Source: Heterocephalus glaber (taxonomy: Eukaryota; Chordata; Mammalia; Rodentia; Bathyergidae). From it: DNA of 64,000 bases. Location of the stretch: contig NW_004624751.1 in NCBI RefSeq assembly GCF_000247695.1, forward strand, positions 28,647,201 to 28,711,200, given 5' to 3'. The notes below the pieces were generated by a model. That model saw only the letters and a program-made list of their open reading frames with translations. It did no database searches and was not told the origin of the DNA. The first letter of the stretch is position 1. The number at the start of each line of letters is the position of its first letter. The position numbers were made by a program, and so were the translations under genes. This document shows positions 35,081-47,371 of the stretch, piece by piece.

Positions 35081-36009
35081 AAAATGGATTCTAATTTCAA
35101 ATACATTGCTCTATACCCTTGTGAAAGTCATTTAAATTGGATTTCCATTCCAAATTTCAAAGACTCAGGGCATTTTAAAATTCATGTATTGGGTTAAGAC
35201 GTTAGAAGAAGTTACTTATAAATGTCCACCTTACCATCTATCTCTGGTAGGGTTGAGGGTCATGTACTCAAGTCAACCGCTTTGAGAGAACTAAAAATTC
35301 TGGATATGTATATTGCCTTAAACATGCACATTAGCTAGTGAGAAATTAAGAAGTTCTGAGGACAATAACTAACTAAATAAAGAATGTTTGAGGTAAAAGT
35401 AGAGTGCTGAAGCCTACTTTAGCCTGGAGGAATTTAAATATCCAGATAAACTTTAGCTCCAATTTCAAGATCCTGTTTTCTTTTTTCTCTTTCCTGCCTA
35501 CTTAGGTTACATAAACAGCTGAAAAAGCAGTGGACTCCATAAAGTACCAGAAATCAGTGGAGGTGAGAATATAGAAGGGTGTGAGGTCCAAAAGGCGGTG
35601 ATGGGCCTGTGTGACCTTGAACAGTCAGTCTAGGAAGCAATGAGAGGATCATAGGGGAGACAGCAGATGGGCCAAGGCCATGAGGTAACCAGAATGTTTG
35701 GGATATTGGTCATGTCTAGGAGCTAGGCAAATCTAGGGAAGATAATGAAAGTTTGATTTCTTACTACAAAAAGACAGAAATTAAACTATAATGAACACAA
35801 TACTACTGTTGTATTAAAAGTGGAAATGTATGAATTCACAAGTTCAATTGATTGAGTTCAATGGATCAGTAGGTAGATGTGGATAAGTAGAAGTAATAAA
35901 TACAGGAGTAGATAAGTAGTATGCATATACATGTATACACACATTTTTTACTTTGCTTACTGAACAATAATGAAACACTAGAAACAATAAAACACTCATA
36001 GGAATGAGC
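35081..36009. other. Intergenic, nothing recognised
   Basis: No gene or clear repeat. A G-richer patch at about 35555-35730 is unidentified. Confidence 0.4.
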
Positions 36010-36535
36010 ACACCTAGTAGTTTTTAATTTTTTGTTTTATTAGTGCATGTTAACATTAGATTATGACAGGGTTTATATGGGGAAGTCGGTACATGCATCT
36101 AGCATGTCTTAATCAATTTCCATTCCCTTCACCCCTCTTCCTCCTCTTGCTTGTTCCCTTCTCTCATCTCCAGACATCTCCTTCCTGATTTTCTGTGCTT
36201 TTTCTTTTATTTTAATTATTTATTTATTGCTTCATATATTTTTTAGGTTTTTCCTATGGGAGAAAACATGAAATATTTACCTTCTGGGTCTGGCTAATTT
36301 CACTCAACATAATGGTTTTTAGTTCTATCCATTTTTATGCAAATGATATGATTTCATTCCTCTTTATGGTCAGATAATATTACTATATATATATGTATAT
36401 ATGTGTGTATATATATATATATATATAATATTTTCTTTACTCATTCATCTGCTGATAGGCATCTAGGCTGTTTCCACACCTTAGCTGTTGTGAATTGTTA
36501 TGTGCCCAAGAGTGTCTTAGTGTCTTGATCTTGGC
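36010..36535 (-). mobile_element. L1 3' end (antisense)
   Basis: Begins with a T-rich side (complement of the poly-A end), then a pyrimidine-rich block ('cttcacccctcttcctcctc', the complement of the L1 3' purine tract), then 'ttagttctatccatttttat' and 'ctcattcatctgctgatagg', 'catctaggctgtttccacac', which are hallmark antisense L1 3' sequences. An (AT)n run interrupts it. Confidence 0.72.
36383..36428. repeat. (TA)n / (TATG)n tract within the L1
   Basis: Alternating TA with 'tgtatatatgtgtgta' interruptions. Confidence 0.9.
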
Positions 36536-37592
36536 TTCTCTATACAATCTTCACAGGAACTGGACTCCCTAGAGAAATGACTGATTCCAGAACTGAGACA
36601 TGGAAATCACACGATGAGCCTGGATATTGTTTCAGCAACTAAAAACACTTCCAAAAAGTGCTATGAAATTTCAAAATGACAGGAATTAACTGGAATACAA
36701 TAAATCTGGAAAAATCTAGATCAATGTCAATATTAAAGAATAATACATGAATTGTAGCAACTTAAATAATGTAATAAGTAATTTGGGAAGAAGAAAAGGC
36801 TCCTCTTTTGAATAAATAAAATGGCAGTTTTTAACTAGAAAAAATAATAGAAAAGATAACATTTTGTTGCAGCCACAAAGTGCTAGTTGATTCAGGGCAT
36901 TAAGAGGTGAGGAAAGGAGATACAAGATACAAAGTATATATTAAAAAACATTTTAAAAATAAAAAACATTTAAAAACACAAATAAAAAGAATAACATGAC
37001 AGAAAGAAATATGGAAATATTAGTGATTTCATAAACATGTAAATAAACTAATTTACTCATTTAAACTATGTTTCTAACCTATTTAAAATAAATGAAGCTC
37101 CAAGTGGCTTACAAGGGACATCCTAAAATGTAAAGACACTGATAAGATAAAATACATGGATAGCAAGGGTCACAGCAGATTAAAACTAAAACAAAAAAGT
37201 CAAATGTGTTTATAATCTAAATTGAGCAAAATAAGCTAAAAACACATTAGTGAAAATGAGAATCTCTTAAAAATGATAAATATTTCAATAGACATAAAAA
37301 TTCTAACCTTGTATTACCTAAAAATATAACCTCAAATTATTTAAAGTGAGAATTGTCAGAACTACAAGGAGCTCTATACTAATCCACACACTAGGAAATT
37401 TAAATGCAGCTCTCAATAACAATAAATCATGTAGTCAAAAATAAGTAAGATTTTGAAAGCTTTGAACCACAAACTTAACAAAATTAACTAAAAGAAGCAC
37501 ATGGAATACTGAAGCCAATTACACCCACAATTGTAAAACATACTTTCTTTTTAAACGTGCATAGATGTACTTAAGAATACCAATTATGGCTT
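36536..37592. other. Intergenic, nothing recognised
   Basis: Very AT-rich DNA, no gene or repeat I can support. It may continue old L1 3' material. Confidence 0.4.
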
Positions 37593-37595
37593 TGT

Positions 37596-37630
<35 letters not shown>
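37593..37630. repeat. (TG)n microsatellite
   Basis: TG run of about 18 units with one 'ag' interruption near the left end. Confidence 0.95.
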
Positions 37631-37663
37631 GCTTTTTAAAAAAAATACAAACACTACTTCAAA

Positions 37664-37778
37664 GATTCCTCAGCCTGAGCACTATTGATGCCTGGGTCTG
37701 GATGATTTTTGCTGGGTGGAAGGGTGTTGCATGTTGTTGCTTCCCTGTCTTCTGCCCACCATGTAGTAGTGGAGGCAC
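37664..37778 (-). mobile_element. MER20 fragment (antisense)
   Basis: 'tcagcctgagcactattgat', 'gcctgggtctggatgatttt' and 'ctgcccaccatgtagtagtg' follow one half of MER20 in the orientation opposite to the copy at 12914. Confidence 0.6.
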
Positions 37779-37994
37779 CCTTTCCCTCCTCTTCCTCTTA
37801 TCCTTTCTTCTCTGCTGATAAACTCATTAATTCACAGTGTATCAAAAACTGTAATGTGTAAAGTAAAAGCAAATTTCTGAAAAATTTCTAAAGTACATTA
37901 TATGTTCTTAAGGAAGAGAAACATCTTATGCAAAACACTGAAAGAGGTATCAAGAGAGAAAATAAGAATTTGACTACATTAAAATTAAGAACCT

Positions 37995-38079
37995 AGGGCC
38001 AGGGTTTTAGCTCAGTGGTGCCACACCTGCCTCACAACACAAGGTCCTGAGTTTGATCCCTGGTACCTGAAAAAAAAAG
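37995..38079 (+). mobile_element. ID-type SINE with 8-bp target duplication
   Basis: 'gccagggttttagctcagtg', 'gtgccacacctgcctcacaa', 'gagtttgatccctggtacc' and an A-tail. aagaacct flanks it at 37987-37994 and 38080-38087. Confidence 0.9.
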
Positions 38080-38087
38080 AAGAACCT

Positions 38088-38515
38088 CTATTGATCAAAG
38101 GCTCTCACAAAGAATGTGAAAATACAAATCACAGACTGTGGAAACATATTTCTAACACATATAACTACCAAGTGATTAGTGTTCAAAATACATAAGTTTC
38201 ACATATCAAAAAATATATGTGATACCACTTATAATGGGCAAAAGAACACTGAGAGAAGAGCATTCAAATGCCAAAAACATGAAAAAATTTTCAGTTTTGA
38301 AACAGAGAAGTGTAAATTAAAGCTGCAACTGGTTTCCATTTCATATCTACATTGCTAGCAAAATTTCAAGACTTTTGTAGTATCAGATGCTGGAAGAATG
38401 TGGGACAAATTTTGAAGTGTAAATTCCTATAATTTAGAAAACAATTTTACCCTACCTAATAAGTTTGAAGATGTTGGCAACTTATTATCATTTAAGTCCA
38501 CTCTGGCTAGAGGCC
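38088..38515. other. Intergenic, nothing recognised
   Basis: AT-rich DNA without gene or clear repeat. Confidence 0.45.
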
Positions 38516-38963
38516 TGGGTATAGGCTGCCATAGCAAAACAGCACAAACTTCATAACTTAAACCATAGAAGTTTATTTTCCACAGTTCTGGAATTTGAGA
38601 AGTCCAAGGTCCAAGGGCTTAATTAGGAGTCTGGGAGGGCACTCTTCCTGGCTTTCAAGTGGTCTCCAACTCACTAAGTTCTCATATGGCCTTCTCTTGG
38701 TACCTAAGAGGTGATGAGGAAAAGGGAGAGGGAGAGGGAGGAGGGAGAGAGAGCAGGAAGGAGGAAGGGAGAAGGGAGAAGGAGAAGGAGAAGGAGAATA
38801 GCTTGGTCTTCTTATAAACTCACCATATGAGATGAGAACCCCACCTTTATAACCACATTTAACCTTAAGTCCTGAGACCCTTATCTCCCAATGTGGTCAC
38901 ATTGCGGGTTAGGGCTTCAATATATGGATTTAGGAGGGACACAATTCAGTTCACAGCACCTAA
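38516..38963 (-). mobile_element. MLT1 LTR (ERVL-MaLR, antisense)
   Basis: Order of antisense MLT1: 'ggctgccatagcaaaacagc', 'gaagtttattttccacagtt', 'ctggaatttgagaagtccaa', 'gggcttcaatatatggattt', 'aggagggacacaattcag'. The centre is expanded by a GGAGA-type purine repeat. A solitary old LTR without internal sequence; no coding capacity. Confidence 0.78.
38710..38800. repeat. (GGGAGA)n / (GGAGAA)n purine repeat
   Basis: Nearly pure G/A tract inside the MLT1 LTR, with 'gggagagggagagggagg' and a later 'ggagaaggagaagg' phase. Confidence 0.9.
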
Positions 38964-39063
38964 AGATTATTTTGCATATGCCCATACATACTACTGTATG
39001 TTCAAGAATATTCACAACCAATCCAACATCCTGGTACAACTCCAGCCCAACCATCAAGTCAAT

Positions 39064-39148
39064 TTTTTTTTTTTGGTAACGGGGATCGAACTTGGGACCT
39101 TGAGCTTGCAAGGCAGGTGGTGGAACCACTGAGATAAATCCCTGGCCC
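39064..39148 (-). mobile_element. ID-type SINE with 12-bp target duplication
   Basis: 'ggtaacggggatcgaacttg', 'ggtggtggaaccactgagat' and 'aaatccctggcccc'. catcaagtcaat is repeated exactly at 39052-39063 and 39149-39160. Confidence 0.93.
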
Positions 39149-39160
39149 CATCAAGTCAAT

Positions 39161-39744
39161 CTTGTCATCACCAAATACTGATGAAGCTATCAAGACCACC
39201 ACCTAGCTGAGATGATCCAGCCCAGAAGATCCATTTCAGCCTCTTCACAAAAACATGAGCTAAATTAGTGACTTTTTTATATCACTAAGTTATGGGTTAT
39301 AGTTTTTATGTAGAAGTAGCTAACTGAGTCAGTAGACTAGGTACTCTAAATGTCTCTGAAATTATACGTTCTTCAGAGTTATTCAAATTCAATCAAATTA
39401 ACAAATGTTTCTTATATGCATATATGCTTTCTAGGGTCATACAGAACAAAATTCCCTACTGACTAGCTAGTAAGATGAAAAAATAAAAACTCATTTAAAG
39501 TTTAAATTGCTAAAATGAAAATTGGAATTGAAATCAATCATTTTCATACATTTCGTAAGACAATGGATTACTCTTAGCTAAGTAGTAGGTAAAATAAATA
39601 CTGTAATAAATAGTGAGAAAAGGCTTTGACTCAGATTATCAGCAAAATTATTAAAGAATGTGTATAATATAATTATTTAAATAATTTATTTTTAACATTA
39701 TCTTTATTCAATATTTGGTCATTCAGATGGAGTTTATTGGTTTT
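39161..39744. other. Intergenic, nothing recognised
   Basis: AT-rich DNA, no gene or repeat identified. Confidence 0.45.
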
Positions 39745-40062
39745 TTAATTTAAAAAAAACCAAAAGTAAATGATTAAAATGAATAACTGATAATTTGAAA
39801 TAGGAAAAAAGGTCCAGAGGTAGGGGTGAATAGAGGGGAAGGGGAAAGGAAAGAAGAGAAAGGAAAAATTATGAGAAAAAAAAATGGAAATGATGTCCAT
39901 GTAAATAGGGAAGGGTGGAGGAGGTGAAGGGCACACAGAGAATGGGGAAAAATAAGAACTGAGATACATCATGTACAGATACAAACACCCAATGATAAGT
40001 GTAAATGTATTGTATACCTAAAATGTACCAATAAAAGAACTTAAGAAAAATTTTAAAAAAGC
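39745..40062 (+). mobile_element. L1 3'-UTR-like end
   Basis: A G-rich purine tract ('gaggggaaggggaaaggaa' and 'gggaagggtggaggaggtg') is followed by 'gtattgtatacctaaaatgt', 'accaataaaagaac' and an A-rich end. This is the usual layout of an L1 3' UTR. The subfamily is not recognised, so the call rests on layout. Confidence 0.5.
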
Positions 40063-41412
40063 AAAAGTCTACTAGGATTCCTACACAGTTAACTTGTGTT
40101 TAATTTTATAAATTAAAAGATGATTGAGACATATTCCCTGCCAATACTGAAGAAAGATACTATCACTAAATGATCAAAACAAATAAAAAAATAGAGGTAA
40201 GTGCAAGATGATGTGGGAGCAAAAGAGTGAGATAATTACCTCTTTTGGTGGTTGAAGACTCTTTCTAGGAGTGATGTCCTCCTTGTGAGAAAGAGTTAGC
40301 TAAGCAAATAAATATTGGAGGAAGTAGTCATAGCCAAGAACTCAGGCACACAACATGACTTGATTTGTATTACAAGTAGGGGTCATTTCTCATTTACTGA
40401 GTAGTGAGGAACTCCCATATTCCAATCAATATATTGCATAAAGAATGTAACAATGATTGAAATGTAAATAGTATAAATGAACTTTTTAACAGTGGGGAAA
40501 ACCACATAATAAAAAAGTAAAAACCCTTGGTAAAATTACAAGTTATGAATAACGTTATGAAAAGCAAGACAGAAGTTCAAGGTCCAAGAGCAGCAATAGA
40601 AGTATTTCCCCCATATGGGTAGCATGATTTATTTACAGATGTAGCACATTAGTCTTTCTAAAATCTACACCTGGAAGATATTGAAATACAAAAACAGAAA
40701 AGAGAGAGAAAGTCTTCTCAGTATTAAGTTGAATTTCACTCTGAGGTAGGGGGTGCTGTTGAAGAGTTTCAGTATGCAGACTTCATGGTCCACATTCAAG
40801 ATTTATACTGGTCCTCTTAAGTTCCTGTGTGGATGTGGAAATAACGGGCATGGGTGAAGGGCAAGGTTGGGAATGGTAGTCAGCCATGAAGCTCCAGGAA
40901 GAGTCAAGAATCAGTAAACACCTGATTTAATTTCCTTCTATAGTAGAAAGACTGTCATTGGTGAACACAGAGCAAGTATGTAAGGAGTTGGTTCCAGTAT
41001 TTGAAGAGATTTTATAATCACCACTAAGAAGGAGGGATGGAGCTGATTAGACACATAAGAACTCTTGAGTGGTCCACAGGATATAGGAGATCATATATTT
41101 TTCATGGTTGTAAAGTGGTCATTTGGTGATATGTCTATCTAGCACTCCTCATACTTTCATCTGGAAAATATCTTTTCCTTCTGTAAAATTTCTTAGCCTA
41201 CCCATGTGTCTCAAGTTTCATATTTAGATTACTGTGCCTCACTGGCCAGATGAAGCTGTGATTGTCTAACTCAAATTGAACCAGTCCTAAGGCCTGAATA
41301 ATAAGTGATTATTAAAATATTCAGAACTAGTCACTATTCTAAGTTCTGTGTAACTCCTTTAGTGATCATAACAATGCGAAGAAATAGATACTATTATCTC
41401 CTTTTTATTTCT
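40063..41412. other. Intergenic, nothing recognised
   Basis: About 1.35 kb of AT-rich DNA without gene or clear repeat. Confidence 0.45.
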
Positions 41413-41414
41413 TT

Positions 41415-41600
41415 ATTTTTTGTGTATGGTACTAGGGCTTGAACCAGAACCTTCACACTGAGCTAATTCTCCAACTCAGTTTGTTTGTTTGTTTGTTTGT
41501 TGTGTCCCACTAAATTGCCCAGACTGAGCTCACACTTGTGGTCCTCCTGCCTCAGGCTCCCATACTTTTGGGAATACATGCCTGAGTCATCACACACCCT
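41415..41600 (-). mobile_element. B1-ID composite SINE (antisense)
   Basis: ID-like part ('tggtactagggcttgaacca', 'cacactgagctaattctcca'), a (GTTT)n linker at about 41479-41502, then a B1 part ('aaattgcccagactgagctc', 'gtcctcctgcctcaggctcc'). It is the mirror order of the plus-strand composites at 12506 and 26490. Confidence 0.75.
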
Positions 41601-42305
41601 GCTTCTATTCCCTTTTATTTAGATAAAGAATTGAGGCATAGAGACCTAAAACTTTTTCCAGGTCACAAGCACACCAGGTTTTGAACTCCAAGCCCTGACT
41701 TCACATCCCACACATTCTTAATCAGTACCTGATAATGCCTGTACCAGTTTCTTCATCCAGAAGTGTACATCTGCACCAACTTAACCCAAACAAAGCCCTT
41801 GCTTGGATGTCTAACCCTGGGTACCAAAGAGGCAAAGCTCAGTCTATCTCTGGTGCTGAAGTTGGAGGCAGTGAGCATGACTGCTGCTAGGAGCAGTGCC
41901 TCTAGCTGTGGGGCACCTAGGCCAAGAAACTGAAGAAGATACTCTGACAAGTATGTCTTCAGAGATAGGAGATGGTATGATTTGGTATTTAAATCTCCTC
42001 CTTGACCTCCTATTAATGTGATGATGTTTGCTTATTCAAGCTCTTTTTGGATAAACCATCTTAAATTTTAAAGCCTGCAGCTAAGAGTCCTGAGTAATTA
42101 AGTATTCCAATCTGCATAGCTATGGGAGAGTCTTCAGCAATGCTCATCCATCCAGTGGGATAACAGATTGCTGTGTTGGTGCTGGCTGGGGATGCACCAG
42201 GCAGTTGTATTAGGAAAACAGGAGCACAACTAAGTTGCAAATGTGAAAGATAAGACAGGAGAGAAAATAAATAAAATCAGCAGGGAGTACATACAGTGGG
42301 AAAGA
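41601..42305. other. Intergenic, nothing recognised
   Basis: A possible MIR-like antisense piece at about 41620-41715 ('agataaagaattgaggcata', 'ccaggtcacaagcacacca') precedes unrecognised DNA. No gene. Confidence 0.4.
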
Positions 42306-42309
42306 AAGT

Positions 42310-42478
42310 GGGCCCTGGGGTACACTGGGCCAGGGATTTAACCTCGGGAGTCTCAGGTTCCTCATTTTTGTGTTGAAGTGCAAATAATTGCCTTTCTTAG
42401 GTGTTATGAAGATTAAATGAGATCATTTGTTAGGAAGGTTTTGCACAGTGCCTGTTATATAGTAATTGCTTCAAAAAT
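42310..42478 (+). mobile_element. MIR SINE
   Basis: 'gagtctcaggttcctcattt', 'aggtgttatgaagattaaat', 'gagatcatttgttaggaagg' and 'ttgcacagtgcctgttatat' track the MIR 3' half. Confidence 0.72.
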
Positions 42479-42479
42479 A

Positions 42480-45400
42480 AGGTGTGTACCTGTGCTGTAT
42501 GACACAGATTCACAAAGAAAAGGTTGCTTGAACCGATATTGTCTGACAAATGCAATTATACAGATGGAAGTTGGCCAATACTTCCTTCTCATGACACCAT
42601 GCCCACTTGCTCATCTCCTAACTTGCAAGACAGGTGAGACTAGACTCTCCTACACACATTCCATAAAGGCTCAAGTCATAATCTAAAGAATGTAAATAGA
42701 TGCCTTCAGGGATAATGCTCTGAGTAATATACAAACTATATAAAGACAAAAAAATAAATCACAAACACTGTTAAATGTTTGTACACTATTTTAAATTTTT
42801 GCAACCAAAGTGACTGATTATTAAAACATAAATATACATGTAATTGCATCATCACTGAAGAAATCCCTTTCGCCTGTAACAAATGTGATTTCTGCTTGTA
42901 CTTTTGCAATGAATGATGAAGAAACTTCCAGATGGAGAGGTTTAATTTGTGAGACTGTCTCTAGTTTATTCTAGTCTAGCACTGGCTTTAACATCCATTT
43001 TAAATTACGGAGAGAATTCCCCAAATTTCAAATAGCCCCAAGAGATCTGATGAAATAGCTAATTTCTTTCTATGAGCACGCTAACAAAAGCAATTTCTTA
43101 CTGAGCTATATGCTATCCAGTGGGACTGATAATGAATCTGCATTATGGTAACCTTTAAAAGAAGGGAAGATAAGAAGATCTTTTGGGGAAGTGTATTTAT
43201 TAGGCGACGAATATGTTTCTCTGTATGGAGATTCTTCTGTTTATACCCAGCTTTGGCTCAACTATGGCAAGACATTCTGTCTTTCTGTTTTAACAACATC
43301 TCTAAATTTATATTATCCATGCCATTACATACTACCATTTCAGTAAATAGAAAACATCAATGTTCTGAACATCTTTCTCAGTGTTCAGTGTCTCATTTTG
43401 GAAAGGCACTAGATTTGCATAGATGACTACAGTCTTTCTATCCTTTTCCCGTTAAGATTTACGGAGTTCAAACTTGTGTCTACATAGATTTTTGTGCTTG
43501 TTTATTTATTTATACACGGGAGAGGAAGGAGAAAACTCCCTGTTGTCACCCAGATATAAAGAAACAGCATTTACTGGAAGTCTCCTACAGAGGGCACCTT
43601 CACCTTATTGGAAACCCAACGGAAAGAGAAACTCAGTGGGTACCAGAGAAATGAGTAACCCTTAAAGGCAGAAGAACCACTTGCTTTTGCTAGCCAGTTT
43701 TCTCCTCTATGGTATCTTTGTGTTTTATCTTTAATGGAAAAGAGCTGGCAGCCTCTGTCTAATCCTTCACAGATACAGGCCAGTAACACTACCTTATTAT
43801 TATGTTCAGCTTGCTTGTGGGTGAGCCTGAGACAGCTGTTCCTATTGCCTAAGAGGCAACAGATCAATGAAAGGAAGCGAAGGACAAGTTTTGAACTGCC
43901 TTTTTGCAACAATGTCCTTTATACAACAGAGGATATTTTTAAAGCATTGTATTGGAAAACAAAGGCTGATAATAACGTACAATGTTGACACAAACCTTTG
44001 CTGTAAGTGCTCTTAGACTAAAATTACTTAAACGGAAATGAAAAGTATGTATTTTTTGGAAACCAAAATACAACGAGTTATGGAATACAGATCTAAAGAA
44101 AGAAAGTAAATGTGATTTAGAAAATTCCAAAAAAGGACTGTGTGTGTTTGTGTGTTGTGTGTAAACAATTCTTTGAAACCATTTCTGTGAGGCTAAACTA
44201 TGAAGAAGATATTTGAGTACTAATATTCAGAGATTATTATACTGCAACATTATAAGTACAATTTTGTTAAATATTTCTTAAAAGTATTTTCAGCGTAAAA
44301 TAAGCAAAACATCTAAAGGACTTCAAATAGAACATTAATTTTAATTTGATTTTGAAATGTTTTATGTTTTATGATAGCTAATAATATTAACATACTTGCA
44401 CATAAATCCAACGGGTATAAATACTTTTTAGGATGTTTGACAATTCCTGATTAGGAGGCTTCTTTTGGAAATTCAACAAGTCAGATTTATTAGAAAAACA
44501 TTTTGCCTAATAAAATTAAAACACTGATTATTCTTGAATATTAAGATTAAAACCAAAATAAGACAAGTTTGTTTACATTTGCATATATAATAGTATTTTA
44601 TATGTTTCATGGCTAGATGTGCCATCGAATATCTACTATATTTACAATGATGCCCCTCAGATGTAGCTTTTTAATTCTATATTTTCCTTTTATATTCTGG
44701 GCTGAGAAATAATTAAATTTTCAATTGCTGCTATTGGCATAAATAACAGCTGGAAATATTTTTGCTTCCTTTAAGTTGAAATACACCACAAATAAGTGTA
44801 AATGCATCTTAACTATTAAAATTAGTTTGAGCTTATGTCTTTTTTAATGCTTTTTAAATCAAAGCATAAGGCCTCCTATTTGGACAAAAATATTCAAAGT
44901 ATTGGAAACTTTAATTCTTCTTTAGTAATGACTACCATTAATTTGTCAATCAAATCACTTACATAAAAACATAATAAAGAACTTCCCTGTAAGCATGTAC
45001 TTACATTTATGCTAATGCTGTTATCAATGTGTTCTAAAATCAGTTAAGTCAGTTTCTGTGGGAAAAAGACCCATTTTCTTGTTCAGTTGAGTAGGTTGCC
45101 TTGTCCCAGAAAATGTCTAGAAAGACCCCATCCACCTGCCCAGGCGTTCCTGCCTCATTGTTGACATTTCCTGGTGTTAGGTGACTTCTCCCACTTTGTC
45201 ACATTCCAGAGCTCAAGGGACTTCTTTGAAGACACAAGCCATTCAAGTCTTTCCTATTTTGCAGCTTCAATCTAAAGGGAGAGTAAATGAAAAAGCCGCG
45301 CAGTTCAGACAATTTAAATGGGGCAGCAGGAGGGCCCGCTATTGCTGTTAGGAATAGCTGCCAGTGATCCTGAATCATCTCCTAGGAAAGAAGTAGGAAG

Positions 45401-47224
45401 TGACCTCTCTTTAAATCAGGATGAAAAATCAGAGAAAGAGCCCAGATAGTCCCCGATGGAAAAGCAGATTGAGGCTGGTAAGAAACTACACAAAAGTAAT
45501 ACGTTTACATACTTAACTGCTCTTTTAATGCCTGATTTTGCAGAGCATTGCAACAGGTGACTTTTACTGGTGGAAGCTACCATTTCCTAACCAAAGGAAA
45601 CCAGGAGAAGGCATAAAAGCTGAGAAGCCATAGGGATTTTTGCAGTTTAATTTTCTTTTCTTTTTTGCAGTTTAACTTTCATCATATGTTGGTGAAGTAT
45701 TTATCAAGATCGCAAGTCTTGTCTCTGAAATAACAGTATTTCCAAAACTTTGGCCTTTTTTGCATCATCCTCCATTCTCATTATGTTAAATTGTAGTGCA
45801 GGAAAGCATACCTCTAAGCATCACTGGGAACATATCAGAGGGTTTATTTCAGCACAGATAAATTCATTCATCATACAGTGAGATAAACAGGCAGAGAACA
45901 TTGGGTCCAGACCAACTATGCCAGCCCTTTATTGTTGCAATTCCTTTATACAAAATGAAATAAAACTATTTGTCTTAAAATACTATTTGTCCTTTGAGGA
46001 CAGTTGTGTGTGCGGGTGGTTGGGTGAATGACTCCAACAAGGACTGAAGGAAGTTCTCATATGTCGCTAATGGTCAGTTTCTTCTTTCACAAGAAAGAGG
46101 ATGATATATAAGGATGAATCTGTTGGACTCATGATGAGAGGTTGCCTAGAGTTCTATTGTGGAGTTATTTCTGAGATTGCCTCAGAGCATGAAGGTAAAG
46201 ATCAGAGAACTATGTGTGATGTCAGTCATGGACACGGAAATGGCAATGTAAAGTTGGTAGTGCTAGGATTAGATGGACTTCTAGCCTTCTCTGGTACAAA
46301 ATTTCATTGATGTTATTATGGCAAAAAGATTCCCAGCGATGATGCATACAAAAGTCAGATCAGGATGAATGTCTTTCTCTTCTTTGCATCCTCAGAACCA
46401 GCACACACTCATTACACAAAAATGAGTGTTCTTTGTATATCGGAGAATATTATGGACATTAAAATTATGGTGATGTTAAAGTAAAAACTTTACAAGCTTG
46501 TGGTACACACCATCTGTTTACTCATGCTTGGGAGGAAGAATTTCATAAACAAATCTCATTTTCCTCACAGTCTCCTGCAGCACTTCAGGAAGTACTCTCA
46601 CTTATATTTTCAGTAGGAAAAGAATCCCTAATAGCTCTTCTGATGACTAATAAAAGAAGATTCTATCTGTATGGATTTCAAGTAAAAGCCTTCATTAGGG
46701 AACTAAATTCTCTTTTTCAACTATTTGAGACCCAACTTATTAGCATCTCTGAGTTTTTCCTCAAGAATTTCCCTATATTAGTTGTATATTACAATATAAA
46801 TGAGTAAGTATATCTAAAATATTGTTACTCTTCCATATACTTGTCTGAATAAAACCATGTATAATATGAAAGTGAGTAGTTCACGCAATTCAGGGCCAAA
46901 GGAAATAGGTGGCTTAATATGGAAACAGCTTTAATTACCCAGCTGACATTTATTGAGCACTTTGCTAAGAATTATATCAGGTATCAGAAAGAAATAAACA
47001 GCTGAAGAAAAGCATATCAACAAGTGTAAAAGCCTAAGTGTCTTTCCCATCAGAGTTCAGGGCGAAAATTATTACATAAACCTGCAAAGATACCTGGATA
47101 TGCTGAAGCTTGAGCCATTTCTCTATTATATAGAAATGATCATTTTCTGTAGTTTTTCAAATAGGCCAAAGTAGATAATGAAGCTGTGCTAGACATGTGA
47201 ATGAACTGAACTTTGATTCAAAAC
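42480..47224. other. Repeat-poor intergenic DNA with candidate conserved blocks
   Basis: About 4.7 kb in which I recognise no transposon and no credible gene. Blocks at about 42845-43140, 44530-45000 and 45250-45450 have mixed composition and dense homeodomain-like TAAT/ATTA and 'gtcaatcaaatcac' motifs, the texture of conserved non-coding elements. Open frames of 63-113 codons (43145-44130) have no family resemblance. A short tandem duplication around 'tttttgcagtttaa' lies at 45638-45676. Confidence 0.4.
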
Positions 47225-47240
47225 TAAAATGACTTTAAAG

Positions 47241-47371
47241 GGGCTGGGTATTTAGCTCAGTGGCACCACGTCTGCCTCACAAAAGCAAGGTCCTGAGTTC
47301 GATCCCCAGTACCAAATAATTAATAATAATATTAATAATAATAATAATAATAGTAATGATGAAAAGTAAAT
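47241..47371 (+). mobile_element. ID-type SINE with (AAT)n tail and 15-bp target duplication
   Basis: Core 'gggctgggtatttagctcag', 'gtctgcctcacaaaagcaag', 'gagttcgatccccagtacc'. The tail has become an (AAT)n/(ATAAT)n microsatellite (47318-47352). aaaatgactttaaag is repeated exactly at 47226-47240 and 47372-47386. It is the last SINE before the DACH1 promoter. Confidence 0.95.
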
